Below are positions 14,265 through 20,270 of a stretch of DNA of 35,982 nucleotides, piece by piece. The first letter of the stretch is position 1, and every line of letters begins with the position of its first letter. The stretch covers positions 1 to 35,982 of the forward strand of contig JAISRI010000094.1 of the NCBI GenBank assembly GCA_031273735.1. The letters run 5' to 3'. The stretch is from Helicobacteraceae bacterium. GTDB taxonomy: Bacteria; Campylobacterota; Campylobacteria; Campylobacterales; SZUA-545. Below the pieces are notes generated by a model. That model was not told the DNA's origin and searched no databases. It saw only the letters and a list, made by a program, of their open reading frames with translations. Made by a program: the position numbers and the translations under genes.

Positions 14265-14672
14265 ATGAACGACGAAAATAAACCAAAAAAACAAGAGCTT
14301 ACCTTTCGGCAACAATTGATTGTTATGCCGTTTGTCTTTTTAATTCTGGCATTGACTTTCAATTGGTTATTAAAACCAAGCCCGCCCAAACCATACGTCC
14401 CGCCGACCGAACAAGAGACGGCTAAGGAAGTTTTTCGCAACGTCGAATACTATTTTAAGCAAAACTTAAAAAATCCTGATAGTTATAAAAAAATAGATAT
14501 GCAATACACAAAAATAAAATACGACGCAAACGCAAGCGGAACGTCTGAATGGATTTTTTTATTGACTTACGAGGCGACTAACTCTTTCAACGCCGTGATC
14601 CGTAGCCGCGCCAAAATTAGAGCTTGGAGCGGCGGCGGGCAAGTCCGCTTTAATATATTACAAAACGAGTAA
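14265..14672 (+). CDS. Membrane-anchored protein in the repressor operon
   Basis: A 135-residue protein with a cytoplasmic charged N-terminus, one transmembrane helix (about residues 17-38, QLIVMPFVFLILALTFNWLL) and a periplasmic domain containing LKNPDSYKKIDMQYTKIKY and YEATNSFNAVIRSRAKI. That layout resembles small bacterial domains with the L-x-[DN]PDSYK ... NSFG pattern. Start supported by AGGGGAAG. Being co-transcribed with the repressor, it should be expressed in the lysogen, so superinfection exclusion or another host-altering role is plausible; this is inference. Confidence 0.7.
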   Translation: MNDENKPKKQELTFRQQLIVMPFVFLILALTFNWLLKPSPPKPYVPPTEQETAKEVFRNVEYYFKQNLKNPDSYKKIDMQYTKIKYDANASGTSEWIFLLTYEATNSFNAVIRSRAKIRAWSGGGQVRFNILQNE

Positions 14673-14706
14673 TTTTATTTTTTAGCGTTTTTGTCGATAT
14701 AAAATT

Positions 14707-14741
14707 GACGCGAGACCAAAAGGGATCGCGAGGATTGAAAC
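14707..14741 (+). ncRNA. Solitary hairpin-AGGATTGAAAC unit (S1)
   Basis: The unit is a stem CGCGAGACC-AAAA-GGGATCGCG (outer CGCGA/TCGCG paired) followed directly by the 11-nt handle AGGATTGAAAC. It is about 35 nt, the size and form of a type I-C CRISPR repeat. It is sense in the 3' untranslated region of the repressor/membrane-protein transcript and lies 23 bp before an intrinsic terminator. It is one of eight related units in the window. Function unknown; a structured RNA is inferred. Confidence 0.6.
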
Positions 14742-14764
14742 AACGTTTATATTGACGGCAAAAC

Positions 14765-14791
14765 CGAAATACGATTTTATTTCGTTTTTTT
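14765..14791 (+). terminator. Intrinsic terminator after the repressor operon
   Basis: Stem CGAAAT/ATTTCG, followed on the plus strand by seven T. It would end the CI/membrane-protein transcript and place unit S1 at its 3' end. Confidence 0.65.
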
Positions 14792-14805
14792 CGTCGATCG
14801 CGTTT

Positions 14806-14840
14806 GGCGCGGTCGCTTCGGGGGTCGCGAGGGTTGAAAC
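14806..14840 (+). ncRNA. Solitary hairpin-AGGGTTGAAAC unit (S2)
   Basis: Stem GCGCGGTCGC-TTCG-GGGGTCGCG (outer CGCG/CGCG, UUCG loop) followed by the handle AGGGTTGAAAC, as in tandem unit U6. It lies 15 bp after the S1 terminator and directly abuts the stop codon of the convergent 14840-15058 gene. A second plus-strand terminator follows at 14877. Confidence 0.55.
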
Positions 14841-15058
14841 TACGATGACGATGCGTATAAGCGCATTTTCAAGCGGGCGCGGTCGGTTTTTTTACCGATC
14901 GCGCTTTTCTTACGCGGATTTTTTGCGGGCGCGAAAAGTTGGCGGTTTTCATAGGCTTCCGCGATCTTGATCAGCGGTTCGGCTTCCGTCCAAAGCCTTT
15001 TAACTTCGGGGTCGTCTTCCGTTTTTCCCGCGTCCATTAGCCATTTTCGCGATCGCAA
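14840..15058 (-). CDS. Possible phage protein, uncertain start
   Basis: The ORF-track frame has a TTG start and 72 residues (MRSRKWLMDAGKTEDDPEVK). The same frame stays open upstream without a normal start codon and looks coding (PVVFADAFIAASAAAKLL), beginning just after the stop of the 15120-15428 gene. Either a non-standard start is used or a frameshift separates two halves of one gene. The C-terminal codons overlap a plus-strand terminator hairpin. Function is unknown. Confidence 0.4.
   Translation of the reverse strand: MRSRKWLMDAGKTEDDPEVKRLWTEAEPLIKIAEAYENRQLFAPAKNPRKKSAIGKKTDRARLKMRLYASSS
14877..14908 (+). terminator. Intrinsic terminator downstream of unit S2
   Basis: GCGCGGTCGG and CCGATCGCGC pair (one G-U) around a T-rich loop, followed by TTTTCTT on the plus strand. 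It lies within the convergent 14840-15058 frame and would end read-through transcripts carrying S2. Confidence 0.55.
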
Positions 15059-15119
15059 AAGTTTCGCCGCCGCGCTCGCGGCGATAAAAGCGTCCGCAAA
15101 AACGACGGGATTTTACGTT

Positions 15120-15428
15120 TTACGCGGGTTTTTGCTCCCGCGCCACAACCTCGCGCCATCGCGCCTCAATAATGTCGGCGAGATCAAGCCCGTCGCTAAA
15201 GTTCCCGCCGATAATTTTCCAAAAATCGCCGATCCCAAAAAAGTTATTGATCTCGTCGATCGCGTGGGCGCTCCCGCCTTTAAAGTGGCGATCCATTCCG
15301 ATCGCCAACTCGCCCAGCTCTTTGCTAGAGAGCTTTTTAATGACGGTAGCGGGAATATCCCGCAAAATATGCGCCTTCGCGGCGGGTAAAAACCCGCCCA
15401 TCGCCCTTTTGATTTTGATGTTGCTCAT
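15120..15428 (-). CDS. Accessory protein of the twin-promoter module, unknown
   Basis: A 102-residue protein beginning MSNIKIKRAMGGFLPAAKAH; soluble, helical, with a segment FFGIGDFWKIIGGNFSDGLD. It follows the 15444-15845 gene by 15 bp and shares its consensus promoter. No recognised family. A lysogenic accessory gene is plausible from context. Confidence 0.6.
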   Translation of the reverse strand: MSNIKIKRAMGGFLPAAKAHILRDIPATVIKKLSSKELGELAIGMDRHFKGGSAHAIDEINNFFGIGDFWKIIGGNFSDGLDLADIIEARWREVVAREQKPA

Positions 15429-15443
15429 TTTCTCGTCCCCCCC

Positions 15444-15845
15444 TTATTTGATAAGCGATTGCAAAATCGCGATCGCTTTTTGATAATCGCCCGCGTTTAT
15501 AGCGGCGATCGCCTCTTGTTTCCCGTCTTTCACGGGCGGGTTTTTTTGCTCCAAGAGGTAGTTGTATACCTCTGTTTTTTCCATTTCTACCGCTTCGCCG
15601 TTTTTGACGATCGCATAACTCGCGGCGCTTGCGCCCCTCGTGTCCTTGCACCCCCAAGCGATCGCGTCGCCGTCTTTTGCGTCGATATGCAAATCGCCGC
15701 GCCCCGCGCTTTTAACGTTCCATTCGCCGACAAAATTGCCAGCGGCGAAATCAAATGCCATTTTCCCCTCTTTAATCGAGAGCTTCGCGCCCCACGGTCT
15801 TGTATAACGTCGAGCGTTATAGCCCTCGTAACTTTCTACTTTCAT
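15444..15845 (-). CDS. Accessory protein with YNARRYTRPWGAK motif, unknown
   Basis: ATG at 15845 (GGGGGGTAAGAAA leader) gives 133 residues; the ORF-track extension covers the promoter and is rejected. The N-terminal domain (YNARRYTRPWGAKLSIKEGK ... FVGEW ... GDAIAWGCKDTRGASAASYAIV) resembles a small domain with RRY-[ST]-RPW and GD-x-I-x-[WY]-G-x-KD-x-RG patterns found in scattered bacterial and phage proteins of unknown function. The C-terminus has a TPR-like helix pair (EAIAAINAGDYQKAIAILQSLI). It is the first gene after a TTGACT-17-TATAAT promoter. Confidence 0.65.
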   Translation of the reverse strand: MKVESYEGYNARRYTRPWGAKLSIKEGKMAFDFAAGNFVGEWNVKSAGRGDLHIDAKDGDAIAWGCKDTRGASAASYAIVKNGEAVEMEKTEVYNYLLEQKNPPVKDGKQEAIAAINAGDYQKAIAILQSLIK

Positions 15846-15876
15846 TTTCTTACCCCCCTTTTTTTGTTGTAGCGTA

Positions 15877-15905
15877 ATTATAGCGGACTTTGTTCGCGAA
15901 GTCAA
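15877..15905 (-). promoter_or_regulatory. Consensus sigma-70 promoter, copy 1
   Basis: On the minus strand, TTGACT and TATAAT are separated by exactly 17 bp, ending 32 bp before the 15845 start. The spacer and surroundings are identical to the copy at 17091-17119. The spacer contains TTCGCGAA and the outer GACTT/AAGTC symmetry, a possible operator. Confidence 0.85.
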
Positions 15906-15947
15906 GGGTTTTTGCAAAAGTTTTTGATTTTTTTTGCAAAAAATTAA

Positions 15948-15972
15948 CAAACTCGCTCCCTGACTACGTTTG
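15948..15972. repeat. CAAAC-flanked 15-bp segment, orientation A
   Basis: CAAAC and GTTTG (inverted 5-mers) enclose TCGCTCCCTGACTAC about 43 bp upstream of promoter copy 1. At the equivalent position near promoter copy 2, the same flanks enclose GTAGTCATAGAGCGG, which matches the reverse complement at 12 of 15 positions. The segment is therefore inverted between the two copies. Confidence 0.6.
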
Positions 15973-15987
15973 ACGGATACAAAAAAA

Positions 15988-16476
15988 TCAAATTATCGGC
16001 GGCGAGGGGTCTATCTCGCCCGCTTGCGCGAGCGCCCAAGCCGATCGCAACGGCTCGCTATCAGCGCGATCGCCTAACCACGCGAGATAATCGGCGCGGT
16101 TAAAAGCGATCAACCTCACGCGATCGCCGTAACGTTTTTTGACCGCCGCTAAAACGCTTTGGCGCGGGCGAAAATATCGCTCCGCTTCGCCGATTTCGAG
16201 CCAATCGGCGGGGTCGCTATACCACACAAGCGCGATCGCGCTAGGCGATTTTTTGCGCTTTTTGATCTGCCCGCCGATCGTTTCGATCGCGGTTTTAAGC
16301 GCGTTTTCGCGCCATTCGCTTAATTCTTTAAGCGCTTTTTCCACGCGATCGGGGACTTTTCGATACCCGCTTTCATAATCGTTTATTGTCGATCTTACCG
16401 CATCAACGATTTTGCCTAAATCCACTTGCGACAAAAACAGACGTTGGCGCGTCGCGCTAAATTCGGCGTTAGTCAT
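15988..16476 (-). CDS. HTH (XRE-like) regulator
   Basis: ATG at 16476 gives 162 residues beginning MTNAEFSATRQRLFLSQVDL; the longer ORF start lacks a ribosome binding site. Residues about 4-50 form an XRE/Cro-type HTH (RLFLSQVDLGKIVDAVRSTINDYESGYRKVP). The C-terminal domain (SAIALVWYSDPADWLEIGEA ... FNRADYLAWLGDRAD) is not recognised but recalls DUF1870-like regulators. It lies between the two twin promoters and may regulate one or both through the shared GACTT/AAGTC element; that is inference. Confidence 0.7.
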   Translation of the reverse strand: MTNAEFSATRQRLFLSQVDLGKIVDAVRSTINDYESGYRKVPDRVEKALKELSEWRENALKTAIETIGGQIKKRKKSPSAIALVWYSDPADWLEIGEAERYFRPRQSVLAAVKKRYGDRVRLIAFNRADYLAWLGDRADSEPLRSAWALAQAGEIDPSPPII

Positions 16477-16523
16477 TTTTATTCCGTTCTTTAAATTAAC
16501 TTGCGGCATTATGACACAATTAA

Positions 16524-16541
16524 GGGCGGATCCCTCCGCCC
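16524..16541. terminator. GC-rich hairpin between 16553 gene and HTH gene
   Basis: GGGCGGA/TCCGCCC form a 7-bp stem with a 4-nt loop. On the minus strand it is followed by TTAATT, a poor U-tract, so it is a weak terminator or attenuator for transcripts from promoter copy 2. Confidence 0.45.
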
Positions 16542-16552
16542 CCTGGAGTTTG

Positions 16553-17062
16553 CTAGAAACTCCCTATCAGTTCGGACTGATAGACATATAATAACGCCCT
16601 ACGCGCCAGCGCGAGGCGTTTTTTTAGGGGTTTATCCTCTTTGCCCAAAATCGCGGCTTCGGTTTCCCGCGCCGCTTTTTTAAGCGTCTCATTAAAAACT
16701 ACGTCGTCGCGTTCCTTGCCGCGTTGCGCTTGTCTTTTGGCGGGTTTCTTTAAATATGGATACAGATTTAGGGGGTGTATATCCCTATTATCATCATTGA
16801 CTACCCACGCCGCCGAGTCTATTATTAGGGCGGCGTATGCGCCGAGACGTTCGTCTTGCGCGTCTGCAAGCGCCCTCGCTTTGGCTTTAAGCGCAAAAAT
16901 CGCGTCCATCCATTCGTCCTTGTAAAAGCTCGGACAATAGTTCAAGTAGCACCGTTGTATTTCCACGCGCTCTCTTAGCTCGCGCCAATACTCGTCGCGG
17001 GCGAGCGCTTTTTCGCCGTTTGCCGCTAGAAACTCCCTAGCGGTTTTTAGTAACTCTTCCAT
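16553..17062 (-). CDS. Accessory protein of the twin-promoter module, unknown
   Basis: A 169-residue, mostly helical protein beginning MEELLKTAREFLAANGEKAL, with conserved-looking CYLNYCPSFYKDEWMDAIFA and a basic middle (KKPAKRQAQRGKERD). An AAAGGAG ribosome binding site precedes the ATG, 29 bp after the -10 of promoter copy 2. It has its own consensus promoter, so it could be expressed from the prophage. Not recognised; an anti-defence, exclusion or regulatory role cannot be distinguished. Confidence 0.65.
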   Translation of the reverse strand: MEELLKTAREFLAANGEKALARDEYWRELRERVEIQRCYLNYCPSFYKDEWMDAIFALKAKARALADAQDERLGAYAALIIDSAAWVVNDDNRDIHPLNLYPYLKKPAKRQAQRGKERDDVVFNETLKKAARETEAAILGKEDKPLKKRLALARRALLYVYQSELIGSF

Positions 17063-17090
17063 TTTCTGCTCCTTTTTTTGTTATGGCATA

Positions 17091-17119
17091 ATTATAGCGG
17101 ACTTTGTTCGCGAAGTCAA
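17091..17119 (-). promoter_or_regulatory. Consensus sigma-70 promoter, copy 2
   Basis: TTGACT-17 bp-TATAAT on the minus strand, identical across hexamers and spacer to the copy at 15877-15905, ending 29 bp before the 17062 start. Flanking T-rich DNA is also similar, so about 90 bp was duplicated. Confidence 0.85.
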
Positions 17120-17161
17120 GGGTTTTTTGAAAGTTTTTCTATTTTTTTTGCAATTTTTTAA

Positions 17162-17186
17162 CAAACGTAGTCATAGAGCGGGTTTG
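17162..17186. repeat. CAAAC-flanked 15-bp segment, orientation B
   Basis: CAAAC and GTTTG enclose GTAGTCATAGAGCGG at the position equivalent to 15948-15972 relative to the twin promoter. The inner segment is inverted compared with that copy. Confidence 0.6.
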
Positions 17187-17256
17187 TTGGCATAAGATTT
17201 TTTGAAAAATTATCGAGGAACGGGCGAAAAAGAGGGCGAAAAGCAGAAAAAAGAGC

Positions 17257-17296
17257 AAAAAAAAGGGCGCGGGCGGCAAAAAACCGCCTCGCGCCC
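17257..17296 (-). terminator. Strong intrinsic terminator at the end of the methylase/hairpin-array transcript
   Basis: On the minus strand a 12-bp GC-rich stem (GGGCGCGAGGCGG pairs with CCGCCCGCGCCC, one bulge) is followed by eight T. It terminates leftward transcription from the adenine methylase gene and so fixes the hairpin array inside that transcript's 3' untranslated region. Confidence 0.88.
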
Positions 17297-17329
17297 GATC
17301 GTCTAGGCAAAGAGTTTACCCATCACACC

Positions 17330-17689
17330 ATTTCAATCCTCGCTCCCGCGATACTCGCGGGAACGTCCGAAAATAAAACTACTTTGCCACAATAACGTTT
17401 CAATCCTCGCGACCCCCAAAAGGGATCGCGTCGCCAAAGCCTAAAACGACTTGACCATAGTACTGCTTCAATCCTCGCGCCCGCGAAGGCGCGGCAAAAA
17501 CTATTTTAATCCGCGCGACCGCCGAAGCGATCGCGACAAAAACGAACATTTTGCTATCGCACAATGTTTCAAAAACAACGTTTCAATCCTCGCGCCCTTG
17601 CGGGCGCGGCAAAGAACGAACAAATTGCCGTCAAGCAAAGTAACAAAAACAATGTTTCAACCCTCGCGGACGGGCGAACCCGCCCGCGT
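17330..17689 (-). ncRNA. Tandem array of six CRISPR-like hairpin units
   Basis: The 760-bp gene-free region 17063-17823 contains this array. On the minus strand each unit is a GC-rich hairpin closed by CGCG pairs, then AGGATTGAAAC. Units lie at about 17330-17365, 17397-17430, 17465-17494, 17503-17536 (degenerate), 17580-17609 and 17654-17689. Most periods are 67-77 bp, like a 32-36-nt repeat with a 33-45-nt spacer. Handle and stem form match type I-C CRISPR repeats, but stems differ between units while remaining paired (CGCGG/CCGCG, CGCGC/GCGCG, CGCGA/TCGCG) with UUCG, GCAA or UUUU loops. Spacer-like segments are mutually related. No cas genes are present. It is best described as a structured repeat RNA of unknown function. 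Confidence 0.7.
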
Positions 17690-17823
17690 CGATAGAATAA
17701 TAACCTAATTAACCTTAAATGAAACTTAAGCGGCTGATTATTGTTTTGATAATTGCCCGCTAGAGATTAAGCCAGCGGGAGCAAACCCCATCTAAAAGGA
17801 TCGCAATCATAGCAAATTTAAAC

Positions 17824-18687
17824 TTAAGCCGCGAAACTCAAAAGATCGCGATTATTTTTTAACGCTTTTGTTTTAGTCGCGCCGTTGATAAAATAAAGCT
17901 CCTCGATATATTGCGCCGCTCGCGCCATTGTTTGCGATTTTGTTAAATGCTTATACGGGATATTTAATAATTCAAATATCGCGTCTAATTCGCTTTTTTC
18001 GCTCGTAAAAATATATCCTTCTCTATCGCCGATCCCTTTGATTAAATCTATCGTATCTTTCAGTCCAAAACTGCCGTGAAAATCTTTCTCGTTCGCGTCT
18101 GGTTTTTTTTTTCTGTAAGTGGCTTGATGGGTAAAAATATAAGGCGGATCGCACACAAAAACCGCGTTATCTATATCCCTAAATTGTTCTAAAACTATTC
18201 TAAAATCCGCGCTTATTCTTTCCACGCCCGCGAGATAATCGGCGCATTTTTTTAACGGATTTTTGCGTAGATTGTAATACTTAATATCGTCTTTTCTGAT
18301 GTCGATCACCGCCATTTGGTGCATAAACCACGCTTGCGCCGTATCTTTGTCGTAATCGCTAAACGACGAAAAAACCGATTTTATAACCGCTCTATGCTCG
18401 TCGTTTAGCGGTTGCGCGATCGCTAAATTAAAAGGTTCTAACGCTTTGACTAACGCTAATCTTAATCGTTCCGTTTCCTCTATTTTTGCAAGCCGCGCCG
18501 CGTAATTATCAAAATCGTTCCATATCACCCGCGCTTTAGGATTTTTCGCCTTAATATGATGGCTTAAAAGCCCCGATCCGCCGAATAAATCTATTACGAT
18601 TTTATCCGTAAAATCTATCGTAGTAAAATCGGCTATCCAATGCCTTTTTTGACCGATAAATCTAAGCGGAGCGTTGCGATATTTCAT
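17824..18687 (-). CDS. DNA adenine methyltransferase (D12/Dam class)
   Basis: This 287-residue N6-adenine methyltransferase shows the AdoMet motif VIDLFGGSG (about 31-39) and the catalytic motif DPPY (about 180-183, in VFVCDPPYIF). The order (AdoMet site first, DPPY later) is that of the alpha/D12 group. The target is unknown; GATC is possible but cannot be read from sequence. It begins 3 bp after the lysozyme stop, in the late minus-strand operon, and is the last gene before the hairpin array and terminator. With the C5 enzyme it gives the phage two orphan methyltransferases, probably anti-restriction. Confidence 0.9.
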   Translation of the reverse strand: MKYRNAPLRFIGQKRHWIADFTTIDFTDKIVIDLFGGSGLLSHHIKAKNPKARVIWNDFDNYAARLAKIEETERLRLALVKALEPFNLAIAQPLNDEHRAVIKSVFSSFSDYDKDTAQAWFMHQMAVIDIRKDDIKYYNLRKNPLKKCADYLAGVERISADFRIVLEQFRDIDNAVFVCDPPYIFTHQATYRKKKPDANEKDFHGSFGLKDTIDLIKGIGDREGYIFTSEKSELDAIFELLNIPYKHLTKSQTMARAAQYIEELYFINGATKTKALKNNRDLLSFAA

Positions 18688-18690
18688 TCT

Positions 18691-19158
18691 TTATTTAGCC
18701 GCCATAATATCGGCTAATTCTCGCGCTCTCTTAGGCGTTTGCGTCGCCCATTTGCTTCCTAACATAGCTTGGGACGCTTTAAAATAATCGCGCTTTTCTA
18801 AATACTTCCACATATTCAAAAATCCCAAAACTCCAACCACTCCCATCTGATAGCACATTTCGTAAATTACGTCGGCTTTTTCGTTGGGTAAAAGCAAAAT
18901 AAGCGGCTTCGCTTTTACGATCGCGTTTTTATACTCCTCTAAACGCAAATTAAGCAGTATTTCGCCCTCTTTTTCGTTTATCGGCTCGATCTCTTGTTGG
19001 ATATTGCCGCTAACGTAGCGGGAAGCCATTATGCGCTTCTTTTCCTCGTCTTTCAAGGGCAAAAGCGTCCCGTATCCAATAGTAGGGTTGCCTAGATGAT
19101 CGTCGTAGGATTTAGCCATAAATCCCTCGTGTTTTTTTATGCTTTCGATTAACGCCAT
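18691..19158 (-). CDS. Phage lysozyme (T4-type, GH24)
   Basis: ATG at 19158 is chosen because GGAGG lies 7 nt upstream; 155 residues. The N-terminus MALIESIKKHEGFMAKSYDD, followed by HLGNPTIGYG, places E11, D20 and T26 exactly as in T4 lysozyme's catalytic triad. It hydrolyses the beta-1,4 bond of peptidoglycan at lysis. No signal peptide or signal-anchor is present, so it needs a holin for release. It follows the spanin-type genes in a compact lysis module. Confidence 0.92.
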   Translation of the reverse strand: MALIESIKKHEGFMAKSYDDHLGNPTIGYGTLLPLKDEEKKRIMASRYVSGNIQQEIEPINEKEGEILLNLRLEEYKNAIVKAKPLILLLPNEKADVIYEMCYQMGVVGVLGFLNMWKYLEKRDYFKASQAMLGSKWATQTPKRARELADIMAAK

Positions 19159-19664
19159 TTTATGCCTCCGCACGTTGGGATATGACCTATATCGTAACGT
19201 CCCGTTACGTCGTTTTTTAACTCGTTTTTTTGCGCCTTCTCGTTTTTTCGCTTCTTATATTTTTCGTATTTTTTAATCGTCTCGTTTAACTCTCTTTCAA
19301 AACCCATTTTTACAATAGGAACGTCTGGCGGCAAATGTTCGATCATTTCTTTAAAGTATTTTATCCACGCTAAATATCGCCGTTCTTTTTCGTCCGCTAC
19401 CGCGCTAAAAGAGTATTTAGGCGCGGCTTCTCGCTCGTCCCATCGCTCCATTTCTTTAAGCGTTTCGTCGTGTTCTTTCGTCGCTTCTATTAGCCATTTT
19501 TCAAGCTCGTCTTTTATTTCGTCCATCGTGTTTTTGCGTAGATCGAAATTGTTTTTTATTAAATGCAAATGTAAAATCCGCTCTAACTTATTAACGCGAG
19601 ATCGCAAAAACGCGCACTCCATTTGTATCATTTCAAATTGTTTTTCCATTTCTAAATCCTTCAT
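19149..19664 (-). CDS. Helical coiled-coil protein in the lysis module
   Basis: ATG at 19664 overlaps the upstream stop (ATGA) and gives 171 residues. The protein is highly charged and helical (MKDLEMEKQFEMIQMECAFL, then EIKDELEKWLIEATKEHDET), with a Lys-rich C-terminus. It overlaps the lysozyme start by 10 nt. No hydrophobic segment, so it is not a holin. Function unknown. Confidence 0.65.
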   Translation of the reverse strand: MKDLEMEKQFEMIQMECAFLRSRVNKLERILHLHLIKNNFDLRKNTMDEIKDELEKWLIEATKEHDETLKEMERWDEREAAPKYSFSAVADEKERRYLAWIKYFKEMIEHLPPDVPIVKMGFERELNETIKKYEKYKKRKNEKAQKNELKNDVTGRYDIGHIPTCGGIKWR

Positions 19665-19894
19665 TGACAACTTTCGCAATTGCAGAAATTATCTTGCGTT
19701 TTATCGGGCAGATCAAAATCGTCTTTATCGCCGTTTATCGGCTTCGCCGTTTCGACTTTTCGCCCGTTTATTATTATCGGTTTTTCTTGCGTTTTGGGCG
19801 CGGGTTTGTTAATAATTTTATTAACTCTTTCGCGCATTTCGCTCTGTATTTTTTCGCGCTCCTCGTCGGTTAAAACCTCTTTATCGTTCGGCAT
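19661..19894 (-). CDS. Small hydrophilic protein with Cys tail
   Basis: A 77-residue protein beginning MPNDKEVLTDEEREKIQSEM, rich in Lys, Pro and Asp, ending FCNCESCQ. The terminal CxC-x2-C could bind metal or be lost without effect. It overlaps the o-spanin gene by 14 nt. Function unknown. Confidence 0.55.
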   Translation of the reverse strand: MPNDKEVLTDEEREKIQSEMRERVNKIINKPAPKTQEKPIIINGRKVETAKPINGDKDDFDLPDKTQDNFCNCESCQ

Positions 19895-20153
19895 TTTTAC
19901 AACTCCTTATATTAGTTAAAAGCGTCGCGCCGTCGGGCGTGGCGTAGTATCTTGTGGCGTTCGCGTCGATAATAATCCAGCGAGTTTTTAACCATTCGCT
20001 TTTAATTATTTCTTGCGGCGACGTGCAATTTTTGTCGATATAAACATACTCTTTTATTATTTGCGTTTTCGCGCCGCACCCCGCAAAAATAAACAATAAA
20101 ATAATAAGCGCGATAATCGCCAAAAATGAAACGATTAAATTATTTCTATTCAT
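19881..20153 (-). CDS. Outer-membrane spanin-like lipoprotein
   Basis: A 90-residue protein with a basic N-terminus, a long hydrophobic signal (IVSFLAIIALIILLFIF) and a lipobox ending IFAGC, so Cys at about position 26 would be lipidated. The mature part is short and periplasmic (KTQIIKEYVYIDKNCTSPQE). Together with the upstream membrane-anchored coiled-coil protein this fits an o-spanin/i-spanin pair that fuses inner and outer membranes at lysis. A REP-like element separates the two genes, whereas spanin genes are normally nested or overlapping. Ribosome binding site AAGGAT precedes the ATG. Confidence 0.65.
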   Translation of the reverse strand: MNRNNLIVSFLAIIALIILLFIFAGCGAKTQIIKEYVYIDKNCTSPQEIIKSEWLKTRWIIIDANATRYYATPDGATLLTNIRSCKNAER

Positions 20154-20169
20154 TTTTTAATCCTTTTTT

Positions 20170-20236
20170 CGTTATACCCGCGTCCGTTCTCGTCATACCC
20201 GTTCCCGTTCTCGTCATACCCGCGAAGGCGGGTATC
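20170..20236. repeat. REP-like element with 21-bp tandem copies between spanin genes
   Basis: A 21-bp unit (CGTCATACCCGNNNCCGTTCT) occurs twice in tandem and a third copy runs into a perfect palindrome ATACCCGC-GAAG-GCGGGTAT (20216-20235). The form, ATNCCCGCGAARGCGGGNATCC, is that of dispersed bacterial repeats such as Neisseria dRS3. Two related hairpins lie in the host flank at 35546 and 35724. It was probably acquired from the host chromosome. Confidence 0.75.
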
Positions 20237-20270
20237 CAAATTAAAAACTTGCGCGAAAAAGATAATAATC

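Noticed and set aside
17451-17708. Plus-strand ORF of 85 residues across the hairpin array
   Set aside because: It translates the repeats (Arg/Pro-rich), lacks a ribosome binding site, and opposes the transcription of the region.
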